The notes under the pieces were generated by a model, which was not told where the DNA came from, did not search any database, and saw only the letters and a program-made list of their open reading frames with translations. The position numbers and the translations under genes were made by a program. Source: an uncultured Hyphomicrobiales bacterium (lineage in GTDB: Bacteria > Pseudomonadota > Alphaproteobacteria > Rhizobiales > Xanthobacteraceae). Taken from it: 64,000 nucleotides of DNA. This document shows, one piece after another, positions 43,370-52,098 of the stretch. Numbering within the stretch: position 1 is the first letter of the stretch; each line of letters begins with the position of its first letter. Location: positions 1 to 64,000 of the forward strand of contig CAIYTE010000187.1 in NCBI GenBank assembly GCA_903929045.1. Direction: 5' to 3'.

Positions 43370-45583
43370 ATGGCCAATTTCAAACTCGACGTCGACGCCG
43401 ACGGCATCGCGCTGATCACCTGGGACATGCCCGGCAAATCGATGAACGTCATCTCGATGGACGTGATCGAGGAACTCGACGCGCTGGTCGAAAAGGTGAC
43501 GAGCGACGCCGCCATTAAGGGCGCGGTCATCACCTCGGCCAAGGACGCCTTCTGCGGCGGCGCCGATCTGACGATGCTCGAGCGCATGGGCGCGATATAC
43601 GCCGACAAGGTGAAGAGCGAAGGCGCGGAAGCCGCCGCCGGTTTCGTCTTCGAGGAAAGCCGCAAGCTGTCGCTGTTGTACCGGCGGCTGGAAAAATCCG
43701 GCAAGCCGTGGGTCTGCGCCATCAACGGCACGGCTATGGGCGGCGGTTTCGAACTGGCGCTCGCCTGCCACTATCGCGTCGCCTCGGAAAATCCGAAGAC
43801 GCGGCTCGGCCTGCCCGAGATCAAGATCGGCCTGTTCCCGGGCGCCGGCGGCACGCAGCGCATCGCACGCATCATGCAGCCTGCCGACGCGCTGCAATTC
43901 CTGCTCAAGGGCGATCAGCTGTCGCTCGACCGCGCCAAGAATTCCAAGCTGATCGACGCCGTCGTGCCGGCGGGCGATCTGGTGAAGGCGGCGAAGGACT
44001 GGATCAAGGCCGGCGGCAAGGCGGTGAAGCCGTGGGACGAGAAGGGCTTCAAGCTGCCCGGCGGGCCTGTGTATTCCAAGGCCGGCATGATGACCTTCCC
44101 GCCGGCGAACGCCATCTATCGCCGCGAGACCTACGACAATTATCCGGCGGCGCGCGCCATTCTTCAGGTCGTCTATGAAGGCCTCCAGGTCGACATGGAC
44201 ACCGCGCTGCGCATCGAGTCGCGCTGGTTCGCCAAGATCCTGCGCTCGCCGGAAGCGGCGGCGATGATCCGCTCGCTGTTCGTGTCGATGCAGGATCTCA
44301 ACAAAGGCGCGCGGCGTCCGGCGTCGGAGCCCGCGACCAATCTCAAGAAGATCGGCGTTATCGGCGCCGGCTTCATGGGCGCCGGCATTGCGCAGGTGAC
44401 GGCCGCGGCCGGCATGCAGGTGGTGCTGATCGATCGCGATCAGGAAACCGCCGACAAGGGCAAAGCCGCGCTGCACAAGGCGCTGTCCGACCGTGTCATG
44501 AAAGGCCGCATGAAGAGTGCGGCGCGCGACGAACTGCTCGCGCTCATCACGCCGACCGGCGACTACAATGCGCTGAAGAATTGCGACCTGATTGTCGAGG
44601 CCGTGTTCGAGGACCGCAAGGTCAAGGCCGACGTCATCGCCAAGGTGCAGGCCGTGATCGGCGACAAGGCGATCTTTGCGTCGAACACCTCGACGCTGCC
44701 GATCACCTCGCTCGCCACCGAGTTCAAGGACCAGCCGCGCTTCATCGGTATCCACTTCTTCTCGCCGGTCGACCGCATGCTGCTGGTCGAGATCATTCTC
44801 GGCAAGAACACCGGCGATAAGGCGCTCGCCACTGCGCTCGATTATGTGCGCGCCGTGAAGAAGACGCCCATCGTCGTCAACGACTCGCGCGGCTTCTACG
44901 CCAACCGCTGCGTGCTGGCCTATATCCAGGAAGGCCACCTGATGTTCCTCGAAGGCGTGCCCGCCGCGTTGATCGAGAACGCCGCGCGCATGGCCGGCAT
45001 GCCGGTCGGCCCGCTGTCGCTCAACGACGAGACCGGCGTCGATCTCGGCTTGAAAATCCTGCGCGCCACCGAAGCCGATCTCGGCGCCGGCGCGGTGCCG
45101 CCCGAGCAGAAGAAACTGCTTGAGGACATGGTCGAGAAGCAGCAGCGTTTCGGCCGCAAGAACGGCAAGGGCTTCTACGACTACCCGCAAGGCGCGCCGA
45201 AGAAACTGTGGCCGGGCCTCGCCGATCTGCAGCCGAAGAAGTTGTCGCGCGAAGAAGTCGATGCCATCGATGTCGAGGAGCTCAAGCAGCGCTTCCTCGT
45301 CGCGCAGGCGGCGGAAGCGGCGCGCACCTTCGAGGAGAAGGTCGTCACCGACGTGCGCGAGGCCGATGTCGGCTCCATCCTCGGCTGGGGCTTCGCGCCC
45401 TTCACCGGCGGCGCTTTGTCCTACATCGACATGATGGGGACGAAAAAGTTCGTCGCGCTGGCGCAAAAGCTCGAGGCGAAATTCGGCAAGCGCTTCGCGC
45501 CGAACAAGCTGCTGCTGGAACTCGCCGCCAAGGGCGAGAGTTTTTACGGGCGCTTCGCGCCGAAGAAGAAGGAAGCGGCGTAG
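43370..45583 (+). CDS. fadJ: FadJ-type 3-hydroxyacyl-CoA dehydrogenase / enoyl-CoA hydratase
   Basis: A 737-residue bifunctional enzyme. Residues 1-200 form an enoyl-CoA hydratase domain ([10 protein letters not shown] oxyanion segment, and [19 protein letters not shown] with the catalytic Glu). From about 325 a Rossmann domain begins with [21 protein letters not shown], and the 3-hydroxyacyl-CoA dehydrogenase catalytic His is in [10 protein letters not shown]. The C-terminal dehydrogenase domain repeats complete it. It catalyses hydration and NAD-dependent oxidation in beta-oxidation. Its stop directly abuts the next palindrome. Confidence 0.93.
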   Translation: MANFKLDVDADGIALITWDMPGKSMNVISMDVIEELDALVEKVTSDAAIKGAVITSAKDAFCGGADLTMLERMGAIYADKVKSEGAEAAAGFVFEESRKLSLLYRRLEKSGKPWVCAINGTAMGGGFELALACHYRVASENPKTRLGLPEIKIGLFPGAGGTQRIARIMQPADALQFLLKGDQLSLDRAKNSKLIDAVVPAGDLVKAAKDWIKAGGKAVKPWDEKGFKLPGGPVYSKAGMMTFPPANAIYRRETYDNYPAARAILQVVYEGLQVDMDTALRIESRWFAKILRSPEAAAMIRSLFVSMQDLNKGARRPASEPATNLKKIGVIGAGFMGAGIAQVTAAAGMQVVLIDRDQETADKGKAALHKALSDRVMKGRMKSAARDELLALITPTGDYNALKNCDLIVEAVFEDRKVKADVIAKVQAVIGDKAIFASNTSTLPITSLATEFKDQPRFIGIHFFSPVDRMLLVEIILGKNTGDKALATALDYVRAVKKTPIVVNDSRGFYANRCVLAYIQEGHLMFLEGVPAALIENAARMAGMPVGPLSLNDETGVDLGLKILRATEADLGAGAVPPEQKKLLEDMVEKQQRFGRKNGKGFYDYPQGAPKKLWPGLADLQPKKLSREEVDAIDVEELKQRFLVAQAAEAARTFEEKVVTDVREADVGSILGWGFAPFTGGALSYIDMMGTKKFVALAQKLEAKFGKRFAPNKLLLELAAKGESFYGRFAPKKKEAA

Positions 45584-45679
45584 GTCATTCCGGGGCGCGC
45601 GGGAGCGCGAACCCGGAATCCAGCGTCATATTCATTTTCTGGATTCCGGGTTCGCCACTTCGTGGCGCCCCGGAATGAC
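45584..45679. repeat. Family-A palindromic element directly after the fadJ stop
   Basis: GTCATTCCGGGGCGCGCG...AACCCGGAATCCAG and CTGGATTCCGGGTTCGCC...GGCGCCCCGGAATGAC. The first base follows the TAG stop with no gap. Confidence 0.87.
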
Positions 45680-45731
45680 ATGTCATTTGACACAATCTTG
45701 CACCCGCCCGCGCGCTGCCTATTTATTCTCG

Positions 45732-46151
45732 ATGGCACGCACCCGCACCATCGACTTCTCGCGCTTCGACTTCAGCGGCTTCGGCGCGCGCAAAACGCAT
45801 GATGCGTATTCGCGCCGCATGGCGCTGGAGCGGCTCGACTGGCTCGCCAATCTGATGGATTCCGCCATCGTGCTGCCGGGCGGCATCACCGTGGGCCTCG
45901 ACGCGCTGATCGGTCTGGTGCCCGCCGCCGGCGATACTGTCACGACCCTGATTTCGCTCTGGATCGTCAAGGAAGCGCATGCGCTCGGCGCGCCGAAGCA
46001 TGTCATCGCGCGCATGATCGGCAATGTTGCGGTCGACGGTCTCGTGGGCGCCGTGCCGATTTTGGGCGACGCCTTCGACGTCATGTTCCGCGCCAACATC
46101 CGCAACATGAAATTGCTACGTGCACATTTCGAGCGGGAAGGGTTGGTGTAG
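45732..46151 (+). CDS. DUF4112 membrane protein
   Basis: A 139-residue protein of the DUF4112 family, with the conserved LDWLANLMDSAIVLPGG and VGLDALIGLVPAAGDTVTTLISLWIV segments and a second hydrophobic stretch NVAVDGLVGAVPILGDAFDV. It is a small membrane-associated protein of unknown function. The start ATG 45732 follows the palindrome by about 50 nt. Its stop shares its last base with the next palindrome. Confidence 0.82.
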   Translation: MARTRTIDFSRFDFSGFGARKTHDAYSRRMALERLDWLANLMDSAIVLPGGITVGLDALIGLVPAAGDTVTTLISLWIVKEAHALGAPKHVIARMIGNVAVDGLVGAVPILGDAFDVMFRANIRNMKLLRAHFEREGLV

Positions 46152-46249
46152 TCATTCCGGGGCGCGCGTTAGCGCGAACCCGGAATCCAGACATTCGAAT
46201 GACGCTCTGGATTCCGGGTCCGCTCGCTTTGCTCGCGTCCCGGAATGAC
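46151..46249. repeat. Family-A palindromic element at a convergent junction
   Basis: GTCATTCCGGGGCGCGCG...AACCCGGAATCCAG and CTGGATTCCGGGTCC...GCGTCCCGGAATGAC. It begins on the last base of the DUF4112 stop and ends 5 nt before the helicase stop. Confidence 0.87.
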
Positions 46250-46254
46250 GGCTC

Positions 46255-47364
46255 CTACATCACCACCGTCAGCCGCTTCGCCGCCCGCGTCACGCCGGTG
46301 TAGAGCCAGCGCTCGCGGCTTTCCTGAAACGCGAAGCTCTCGTCGAACAGCACGACGTCGTCCCACTGCGAACCTTGCGATTTGTGCACGGTGAGCACGT
46401 AGCCGTAATCGAATTCGTCGTAAGGCTTGCGCTGCTGCCAATCCATCTTGTCGATGCCGCCGGTGAAGCATTCCGGCCGCACCGACACTTTGACGCCGCG
46501 CGTCGCGGTTTCGTCGTCGGGCAACAGCCGCATGGTCATGATGCCGGTCTTGCGGCCGCCGCGTTCCTTCACCGACCACAGGCCGCCGTTGAACAGGCCC
46601 TTCTTGCGGTTGTTGCGCAGGCACACCAGCTTGTCGCCGGCTTCCGGCATCTCCTCGGTGAAGCCGCGGCGCTGACGCATGCGCTGATTATAGGCGCGGC
46701 GCGTATTGTTGCGGCCGACCAGCACCTGATCGGCTTTCAGCACGCGCTCGGGATCGAGGTCGGCCTTGAGCACCACTTCGCTGTCGCCGTAGCGCCCCGG
46801 CTCGAGATATTCGCCGGCGCGGATGTCCATCGACAGCCGCACGATCGGATTGTCGCGCGCCTGGCGATGCACTTCCGTCAGCATGATGTCGGGATCGGTC
46901 TCGGTGAAAAAGCCGCCGCCCTGGATCGGCGGCAACTGCGCCGGATCGCCGAGCACCAGCAACGGCACGCCGAAGGACAGCAGGTCGCGGCCGAGCTCGG
47001 CGTCGACCATCGAGCACTCGTCGATGATGATGAGTTCGGCCTTGGAGGCGGGCGCTTCGTCCCACAGGTCGAAGCTCGGCAGTTCCTCGCCGCTCTCGCG
47101 CGCGCGGTAGATCAGGCTGTGAATGGTCGAGGCGCCGCGGCAGCCCTTGCCGCGCATCACCGAGGCTGCCTTGCCGGTGAAGGCGGCGAACTTCACCTCG
47201 CCGTCGATGTCGTCGGCGATGTGGTTGGCGAGCGTGGTCTTGCCGGTGCCGGCAAAGCCGAACAGCCGGAACACCTGCGGCGTATTGCCGGTGCCGGGCT
47301 TGGCTTTCATCCAGTCGGCTACGGCTTTGAGGGCGTCGTCTTGGGTCGGAGTGAATTCGGGCAT
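46255..47364 (-). CDS. RecD-like ATP-dependent helicase
   Basis: A 369-residue SF1B helicase. Walker A is GFAGTGKTTLA (about residue 30), motif II is IIDECSMVD, then LVLGDPAQLPPI (motif III), and near the end LTVHKSQGSQWDDVVL and LYTGVTRAAKRL. These are RecD/Dda-like motifs without the N-terminal RecD2 extension, so it is close to the minimal helicase core. ATG at 47364 is the start; the frame upstream is open but not family-like. Function in DNA repair or replication restart is inferred. Confidence 0.88.
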   Translation of the reverse strand: MPEFTPTQDDALKAVADWMKAKPGTGNTPQVFRLFGFAGTGKTTLANHIADDIDGEVKFAAFTGKAASVMRGKGCRGASTIHSLIYRARESGEELPSFDLWDEAPASKAELIIIDECSMVDAELGRDLLSFGVPLLVLGDPAQLPPIQGGGFFTETDPDIMLTEVHRQARDNPIVRLSMDIRAGEYLEPGRYGDSEVVLKADLDPERVLKADQVLVGRNNTRRAYNQRMRQRRGFTEEMPEAGDKLVCLRNNRKKGLFNGGLWSVKERGGRKTGIMTMRLLPDDETATRGVKVSVRPECFTGGIDKMDWQQRKPYDEFDYGYVLTVHKSQGSQWDDVVLFDESFAFQESRERWLYTGVTRAAKRLTVVM

Positions 47365-47546
47365 GGGGCAGATCAATAGCGATTGCCGGGCCGAGGTAAA
47401 GAACAAAATATGAACTGTGGGTTGTGATCGGAGCCGGCGGTCACCTCTCGTCCTAAGGAGAGCATTTCTCACCCCTTATCCTGAGGAGCCCACCGCAGCG
47501 CCAGCGAAGGTGGGCGTCTCGAAGGATGAAGGCCCGGCTTTCTCCT

Positions 47547-47577
47547 CCGCTCATCCCCGCGAAAGCAGGGATCCAGC
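47547..47577. repeat. Family-B palindromic element (half)
   Basis: GCTCATCCCCGCGAAAGCAGGGATCCAGC, one arm of a family-B element directly before the family-C palindrome. Confidence 0.65.
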
Positions 47578-47731
47578 TCTTTCTTCTCTTACCCTCCCCT
47601 GGAGGGGGAGGGTCGCGAGCGACAGCGAGCGGGGTGGGGTGAAAGCTTCTCTAGAGAGATCACCCCACCCCGTCCGCCTTCACTTCGTTTCGGCGGCCGA
47701 CCCTCCCCCTCCAGGGGAGGGTGAAGAAGAA
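47578..47731. repeat. Large family-C palindrome
   Basis: An almost symmetric element of about 150 nt. TTCTTCTCTTACCCTCCCC-TGGAGGGGGAGGGTCG at the left is mirrored by CGACCCTCCCCCTCCA-GGGGAGGGTGAAGAAGA at the right. The inner arms GGGGTGGGGTGA and TCACCCCACCCC meet near a CTCTAGAG centre. Confidence 0.85.
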
Positions 47732-47880
47732 AAACCTTTTAAAAAGTCGACTCACATCACGACTTAAGGCATCGACACCTGCGCAAAACGCAACCCACCC
47801 CACATTGCCCTTTGCCGCGCCCCATGTTTAAGGTCGCGGCCCTTTCGGGCTTTCCCCCGAAAATCCGCCGGACTGTCTGA

Positions 47881-49251
47881 ATGGCTCGTGACCAGATCGA
47901 TATGACGCCCATCGAATCGCGCGACGAGCTCGTCGCCTGGTTCGAAGCCGGCAACAAGCCGAAGGCGCAGTTCCGCGTCGGCACCGAGCACGAGAAATTT
48001 CCGTTCGCCGTCGACGGCCACCATCCCGTGCCTTACGCCGGCCCGCGCGGCATCCGCGCGCTGCTCGAAGGCATGCATGATCTGCTCGGCTGGGAGCCGA
48101 TCATGGAAGGCGAGAACATCATTGGCATGTTCGACGTCACCGGCGGCGGCGCGATTTCGCTGGAGCCGGGCGGGCAGTTCGAATTGTCCGGCGCGCCGGT
48201 CGTCAACGTGCACCAGACCGCGTCCGAACTGATGGCGCATCTGGCGCAGGTGCGCGAGGTGGCCAAGCCCCTTGGCATCGGCTTTCTCGGCCTCGGCATG
48301 ACGCCCAATTGGAGCCGCGCCGACATCCCGGTGATGCCGAAGGGCCGCTACAAGATCATGACGAACTACATGCCGAAGGTCGGCACGCTCGGCCTCGACA
48401 TGATGTACCGCACCTGCACCGTGCAGGCGAACCTCGACTTCTCGTCGGAAGCCGACATGGTCAAGAAGCTGCGCGTCTCGCTGGCGCTGCAGCCGGTGGC
48501 GACGGCCTTGTTCGCGAATTCGCCGTTCACCGAAGGCAAGCCGAACGGCTATCTGTCGTTCCGCTCGCACATCTGGACCGACACCGACAAGAACCGCTCC
48601 GGCATGCTGCCGTGGGCCTTCGAGGACGGCATGGGCTTCGAGCGCTGGGTCGACTATGCGCTCGACGTGCCGATGTATTTCATCAAGCGCGGCGACAAAT
48701 ACATCGACGTCTCCGGCAAGTCGTTCCGCGATTTCTTCGCCGGCAAGCTCGACGTCATGCCAGGTGAGCGGCCGACCATCTCGGACTGGGCCAATCATCT
48801 GTCGACGATTTTCCCCGAGGTGCGGCTGAAGCGGTATCTCGAAATGCGCGGCGCGGATTGCGGCCCGTGGCGCCGTTTGCCGTCGTTCTCGGCCTACTGG
48901 GTCGGTCTGCTCTACGACGAGGACGTGCTCAACGCCTGTTGGGACATGGTCAAGGACTGGACCGCGGACGAGCGCCAGAAATTGCGCGACGAGGTGCCGG
49001 TGCGCGGCTTCCGCGCCGAGATCCGCAACCGCAACGTCTTCACCCTGGCGCAGGAAACCCTGCGGCTGGCGACGCGCGGCCTGCAACGCCGCAACCAGCT
49101 CGATCGCAATGGCCGCGACGAGACGCGTTACCTGCGTCCGCTAGAAGAGAGCATCGCCCGCGGCATCACGCCGGCGGAAGAACTGCTCGAGCAGTATTTC
49201 AACGACTGGAATGGCTCGGTCGAACCGATGTTCGACAAATACGCTTACTAG
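47881..49251 (+). CDS. gshA: Glutamate-cysteine ligase
   Basis: A 456-residue plant/alphaproteobacterial-type glutamate-cysteine ligase, the first enzyme of glutathione synthesis. The substrate and ATP segment RVGTEHEKFPF (residues 31-41) and ISLEPGGQFELSGAP are the family signatures, with MLPWAFEDGMGFERWVDYALDVPMYF further on. It joins Glu and Cys using ATP. The start ATG 47881 is the conserved one. The ybaK gene starts 8 nt after its stop, so the two are likely co-transcribed. Confidence 0.94.
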   Translation: MARDQIDMTPIESRDELVAWFEAGNKPKAQFRVGTEHEKFPFAVDGHHPVPYAGPRGIRALLEGMHDLLGWEPIMEGENIIGMFDVTGGGAISLEPGGQFELSGAPVVNVHQTASELMAHLAQVREVAKPLGIGFLGLGMTPNWSRADIPVMPKGRYKIMTNYMPKVGTLGLDMMYRTCTVQANLDFSSEADMVKKLRVSLALQPVATALFANSPFTEGKPNGYLSFRSHIWTDTDKNRSGMLPWAFEDGMGFERWVDYALDVPMYFIKRGDKYIDVSGKSFRDFFAGKLDVMPGERPTISDWANHLSTIFPEVRLKRYLEMRGADCGPWRRLPSFSAYWVGLLYDEDVLNACWDMVKDWTADERQKLRDEVPVRGFRAEIRNRNVFTLAQETLRLATRGLQRRNQLDRNGRDETRYLRPLEESIARGITPAEELLEQYFNDWNGSVEPMFDKYAY

Positions 49252-49259
49252 GCCGGGTC

Positions 49260-49730
49260 ATGGCGAAGTCGACGCCCGCCACACTCGCGCTCGAAAAAGC
49301 CGGCGTCGCGTTTCAGCTCCACGAATATGAATATGACCCCAGTGCCGAGCGCATCGGCATGCAGGCGGCGGAAGCGCTCGGCATCGAGCCGCAACGCTTG
49401 TTCAAGACCTTGATGGCGAAAGCCGGCGACACCGTGGTCTGCGTGCTGGCGCCGTCGGACCGCGAAGTGAATCTGAAAAAACTGGCGGCGGCGGCGAAAG
49501 CCAAAAGCGCGGCGATGCTCGGCGCGGCGGAAGCCGAGCGCATCACCGGTTATCACGTCGGCGGCATTTCACCCTTCGGTCAGAAGAAGCGCGTGCCGGT
49601 GTTCATCGAGCAATCGGCAACGGCGTTCGAGCGCATCGTCATGAACGGCGGGCGCAGGGGATTGCAAGTCGAGCTGGCACCGGCCGATGCGGTGCGGGTG
49701 CTGGGCGCGACCGTGGCGGAGATTTGTTAG
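49260..49730 (+). CDS. ybaK: Cys-tRNA(Pro) deacylase YbaK
   Basis: A 156-residue YbaK/ProX-type editing protein that removes Cys mischarged on tRNA(Pro). Visible are FKTLMAK (the catalytic-region Lys), the GYHVGGISPFGQKKR loop with the characteristic Gly-Gly and the C-terminal LQVELAPADAVRVLGA. The start is ATG 49260, 8 nt after the gshA stop. A family-B palindrome follows 2 nt after the stop. Confidence 0.93.
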   Translation: MAKSTPATLALEKAGVAFQLHEYEYDPSAERIGMQAAEALGIEPQRLFKTLMAKAGDTVVCVLAPSDREVNLKKLAAAAKAKSAAMLGAAEAERITGYHVGGISPFGQKKRVPVFIEQSATAFERIVMNGGRRGLQVELAPADAVRVLGATVAEIC

Positions 49731-49732
49731 CT

Positions 49733-49803
49733 GTCATCGTCCGCGCAGGCGGACGATCCAGCTCTTGGCAAAGCGCTGGGTCCCCGCCTTCGCGGGGACG
49801 ACA
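49733..49803. repeat. Family-B palindromic element at a convergent junction
   Basis: GTCATCGTCCGCGCAGGCGGACGATCCAGC and GCTGGGTCCCCGCCTTCGCGGGGACGACA. It lies 2 nt after the ybaK stop and 4 nt before the LysR stop. Confidence 0.85.
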
Positions 49804-49807
49804 ACAT

Positions 49808-50686
49808 CTACTCCGCCGCGACCGCTTCCGACAGGTTGTCGAGCGACGACACGATGTGTTCGGCCAGCGCGTCGGCCAAGGCCTTGCTCTCATGCGCGTT
49901 GCGCACCAAGCCGATGCGGCAGCTCGGCAGTTCGGGAAACCCTTCGGCGGCGGTGAGCACGCGCATGCCGGGACGAAGACCGGACTCCGGCAGCACCGAC
50001 ACCGACAGACCGGCGAGCACCGCGGCCGCGACCGCGCCGGCGCTCGAACTGGAATAGATGACGCGGTACGGCCGCTTCACCGACTCGAGCTTCTCGACGG
50101 CAACGCGGCGCCACGAACAGGTCGGACGTCCGAGCGCGAGCGGCAGGCGCTCCTCGGTATGCGTCGAATGCCGGGCCGAGGTCACCCACAGCAGGCGTTC
50201 GCGGCGGAAGGTTTCGGCGGCGCGCTTGGTCTCGCAATTGGTGACGATGGCGAGATCGATCTCGTTGGCGTCGATGCGCTCCAGGAGATCGACCGACGGT
50301 TCGCAGATGACGCTGAGCTCGACGCCGGGATAGGCGCGCGAGAAACGGGCCATGATCTCGGGGAGATACCGGTCGGCATAGTCGTCCGGCACACCGAGGC
50401 GCACGCGGCCGGACAATTCGGCATCGGAAAAGGCGGCGATGGTTTCAACGTTGAGCTTGACGATGTGCCGCGCGTAATCGAGCAGTCGCTGGCCGTCTTC
50501 GGTGAGCTTCGAGGCGCGGCCGTCGCGCGCGAACACCGGGCGGGCGAGGCGCTCCTCCAGCCGCTTCATCTGCATCGACACCGCGGACTGGGTCTTGTTC
50601 ACGACCTCGGCGGCCTTGGTGAAGCTGCCGGTCTCGGCGATGGCGATGAAGCTGCGCAGTTGGTCGATGTCGAGCAGGGTGGTCAT
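49808..50686 (-). CDS. LysR-family transcriptional regulator, LrhA-like
   Basis: A 292-residue LysR regulator with an N-terminal winged HTH (LDIDQLRSFIAIAETGSFTKAAEVVNKTQSAVSMQMKRLEE, residues 5-45) and a periplasmic-binding-like effector domain from about residue 90. The HTH pattern is of the LrhA/HexA kind. It is divergent from a DUF1127 gene (start 50907), and the 220-nt gap contains the inverted repeat GATTAG-N14-CTAATC (50765-50790). Effector unknown. Confidence 0.9.
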   Translation of the reverse strand: MTTLLDIDQLRSFIAIAETGSFTKAAEVVNKTQSAVSMQMKRLEERLARPVFARDGRASKLTEDGQRLLDYARHIVKLNVETIAAFSDAELSGRVRLGVPDDYADRYLPEIMARFSRAYPGVELSVICEPSVDLLERIDANEIDLAIVTNCETKRAAETFRRERLLWVTSARHSTHTEERLPLALGRPTCSWRRVAVEKLESVKRPYRVIYSSSSAGAVAAAVLAGLSVSVLPESGLRPGMRVLTAAEGFPELPSCRIGLVRNAHESKALADALAEHIVSSLDNLSEAVAAE

Positions 50687-50764
50687 GACAGGCTCCTGAA
50701 CGGAAATCCTTGAAATCGCGGGCCTTTTGGCCGTTGGGGATACATCATCCGTTCTGATGGGTTA

Positions 50765-50790
50765 GATTAGAAACATTCGTTTTACTAATC
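50765..50790. promoter_or_regulatory. Candidate LysR operator
   Basis: GATTAG (50765-50770) and CTAATC (50785-50790), with an inner AAAC/GTTT pair. It lies 79 nt from the LysR start and about 117 nt from the DUF1127 start, in the expected LysR position. Confidence 0.5.
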
Positions 50791-50906
50791 AATCCCCCGG
50801 GTTCAAGAAATCATCGCCAGCGGAATCGGGTGCCGGTTTCGGGTGGCTGCGGTGGGCGGCGAAGATGATCTTCACGCTTCAAACCGCGAACCGGATGGAG
50901 CTGAAA

Positions 50907-51257
50907 ATGAGCATGAACGTTCCCGTTTTGCCGATCGGAGCCGGTGCGCTGTCGCGCGCCTTCGCGTCCTTCGCGATCGTCGCCGCCCAGTGGGGCAAGG
51001 CTTTCGCCAAGGCACGCAGTCACCGTCAGGACGCCAAGAAACTGGCCGGTCTCGATCGCCGTATGCTCGCCGACATCGGCATCACCCGTTCGGACGTGAA
51101 TGACGCCTTCTCGGAGCCGTTCTGGGAAGATCCGACCGCGCTGCTGCGCGAGCGCGCCATCGAACGGCGGATGAATCGCGGCATTTCGCGCGCGCAGCGT
51201 GGCGCCTACGCGGAATTCGGCGTGCGTCCCCTCGGGGCGCCCCGTCACGCGGTCTGA
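50907..51257 (+). CDS. DUF1127 protein
   Basis: A 116-residue basic protein with the DUF1127 motif KLAGLDRRMLADIGITRSDV around residues 37-56. It is longer than typical DUF1127 proteins, having an extra C-terminal tail. Such small proteins modulate RNA turnover or phosphate and stress responses in some alphaproteobacteria. ATG at 50907 is chosen because GGAG (50897-50900) lies 6 nt before; in-frame starts exist upstream at 50865. It is divergent from an LrhA-like LysR gene. Confidence 0.85.
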   Translation: MSMNVPVLPIGAGALSRAFASFAIVAAQWGKAFAKARSHRQDAKKLAGLDRRMLADIGITRSDVNDAFSEPFWEDPTALLRERAIERRMNRGISRAQRGAYAEFGVRPLGAPRHAV

Positions 51258-51273
51258 CGACTGAATTCGAAAA

Positions 51274-51296
51274 CGGCCGATCCCTCTCATCGGCCG
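51274..51296. other. Stem-loop after the DUF1127 gene
   Basis: CGGCCGAT-ccctctc-ATCGGCCG, 8-bp stem, no T-tract. It may be an RNA stability or processing hairpin upstream of the terminator. Confidence 0.45.
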
Positions 51297-51337
51297 GCGA
51301 TCCGAACTGCGAATCCCCTCTCGCGGCAACGGATCAC

Positions 51338-51372
51338 GCGCCCGCCGGCCCCTCCGGCGGGCGCAAATTTTT
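51338..51372 (+). terminator. Intrinsic terminator after the DUF1127 gene
   Basis: An 11-bp perfect stem GCGCCCGCCGG (51338-51348) and CCGGCGGGCGC (51354-51364) is followed by AAATTTTT. It ends the DUF1127 transcription unit. Confidence 0.88.
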
Positions 51373-51444
51373 GTCTACACAGTTCGTTGCGACGCCTTTT
51401 CGCCTCACCGTGCGTTACGATATCCGTCAGGGAGTTCGTCACGC

Positions 51445-51987
51445 ATGCGGCCCATGTTCCGCTTCATCGCTGCCATCGCGCTGGCCGTGACGGCGTTCGC
51501 CACCGCCGCGCAGGCGCAAGTCGGCTTCGACCGGCGCGGCGGCGACTATCAGTCCTTCACGATCCGTAACGGTGATCCGGAACAATGTTCGGCGCGGTGC
51601 GAACGTGATGGCCGCTGCCGCGCCTGGAGCTTCTCCTACCCGCGCACCTCGGCGACGGCGGCGACGTGTTGGCTGAAAAACAAAGTGACGCCGCGCAACG
51701 AAGACACCTGCTGTATTTCCGGCGTGCGCGGTGCCGGCGTGGTCGAGCCGCGCACCGGTCCGGTGGAATATTCCATCGATCGGCTCGGCGGCGACTATCG
51801 CTCGCTCGATGTCGCCGCGGACAGCAATGGCGATGCCTGCAAGGCGGCATGCGAGGCCGACAATAAATGCCGCGCCTGGACGTACGCGCGGCCCGGCTAT
51901 GTCAGCACCACGCCGCGCTGCTTCCTCAAGGAAAAAGTCACACCGCCGCGTTCACGGCCGTGCTGTATCTCGGGCGTGGTGCGTTAG
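51445..51987 (+). CDS. Secreted PAN-domain protein
   Basis: A 180-residue exported protein with a signal peptide (residues 1-26, cleaved after AQA). Two PAN/apple-like domains follow, each with paired cysteines and the pattern RGGDY...FTIRNGDPEQCSARCERDGRCRAWSF and RLGGDYRSLDV...ACKAACEADNKCRAWTY, ending CCISG. PAN domains bind proteins or carbohydrates. Role unknown. The unit stands alone, flanked by the DUF1127 terminator and a palindrome. Confidence 0.82.
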   Translation: MRPMFRFIAAIALAVTAFATAAQAQVGFDRRGGDYQSFTIRNGDPEQCSARCERDGRCRAWSFSYPRTSATAATCWLKNKVTPRNEDTCCISGVRGAGVVEPRTGPVEYSIDRLGGDYRSLDVAADSNGDACKAACEADNKCRAWTYARPGYVSTTPRCFLKEKVTPPRSRPCCISGVVR

Positions 51988-51989
51988 TC

Positions 51990-52095
51990 GTCATTCCGGG
52001 GCGTGCCGAAGGCACGAACCCGGAATCCAGAACGCCAACCGATTTTCGATATCTGGATTCCAGGTCCGCTTGCTGCGCAAGCGCCCTGGAATGAC
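51990..52095. repeat. Family-A palindromic element at a convergent junction
   Basis: GTCATTCCGGGGCGTGCC...AACCCGGAATCCAG and CTGGATTCCAGGTCCGC...GCGCCCTGGAATGAC. It lies 2 nt after the PAN gene stop and 3 nt before the lepB stop. Confidence 0.87.
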
Positions 52096-52098
52096 AAA

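Larger units (their letters stand above)
47365..47880. other. Divergent region, helicase / gshA, with palindromes
   Basis: About 516 nt. It holds a family-B half-element (47547-47577), a large family-C palindrome (47578-47731) and a short unique stretch (47732-47880) that must contain the gshA promoter. No small ORF in it looks genuine. Confidence 0.7.

Noticed and set aside
42677-45466. 929-codon minus-strand frame opposite the thiolase, cupin and fadJ genes
   Set aside because: A shadow of three well-supported plus-strand genes; no domain, repetitive Arg/Ala/Asp content.
47578-47731. The large palindrome before gshA as a phage attachment site or riboswitch
   Set aside because: It belongs to the same family as the copies at 27061 and 29780, and no integrase or conserved riboswitch core is present.
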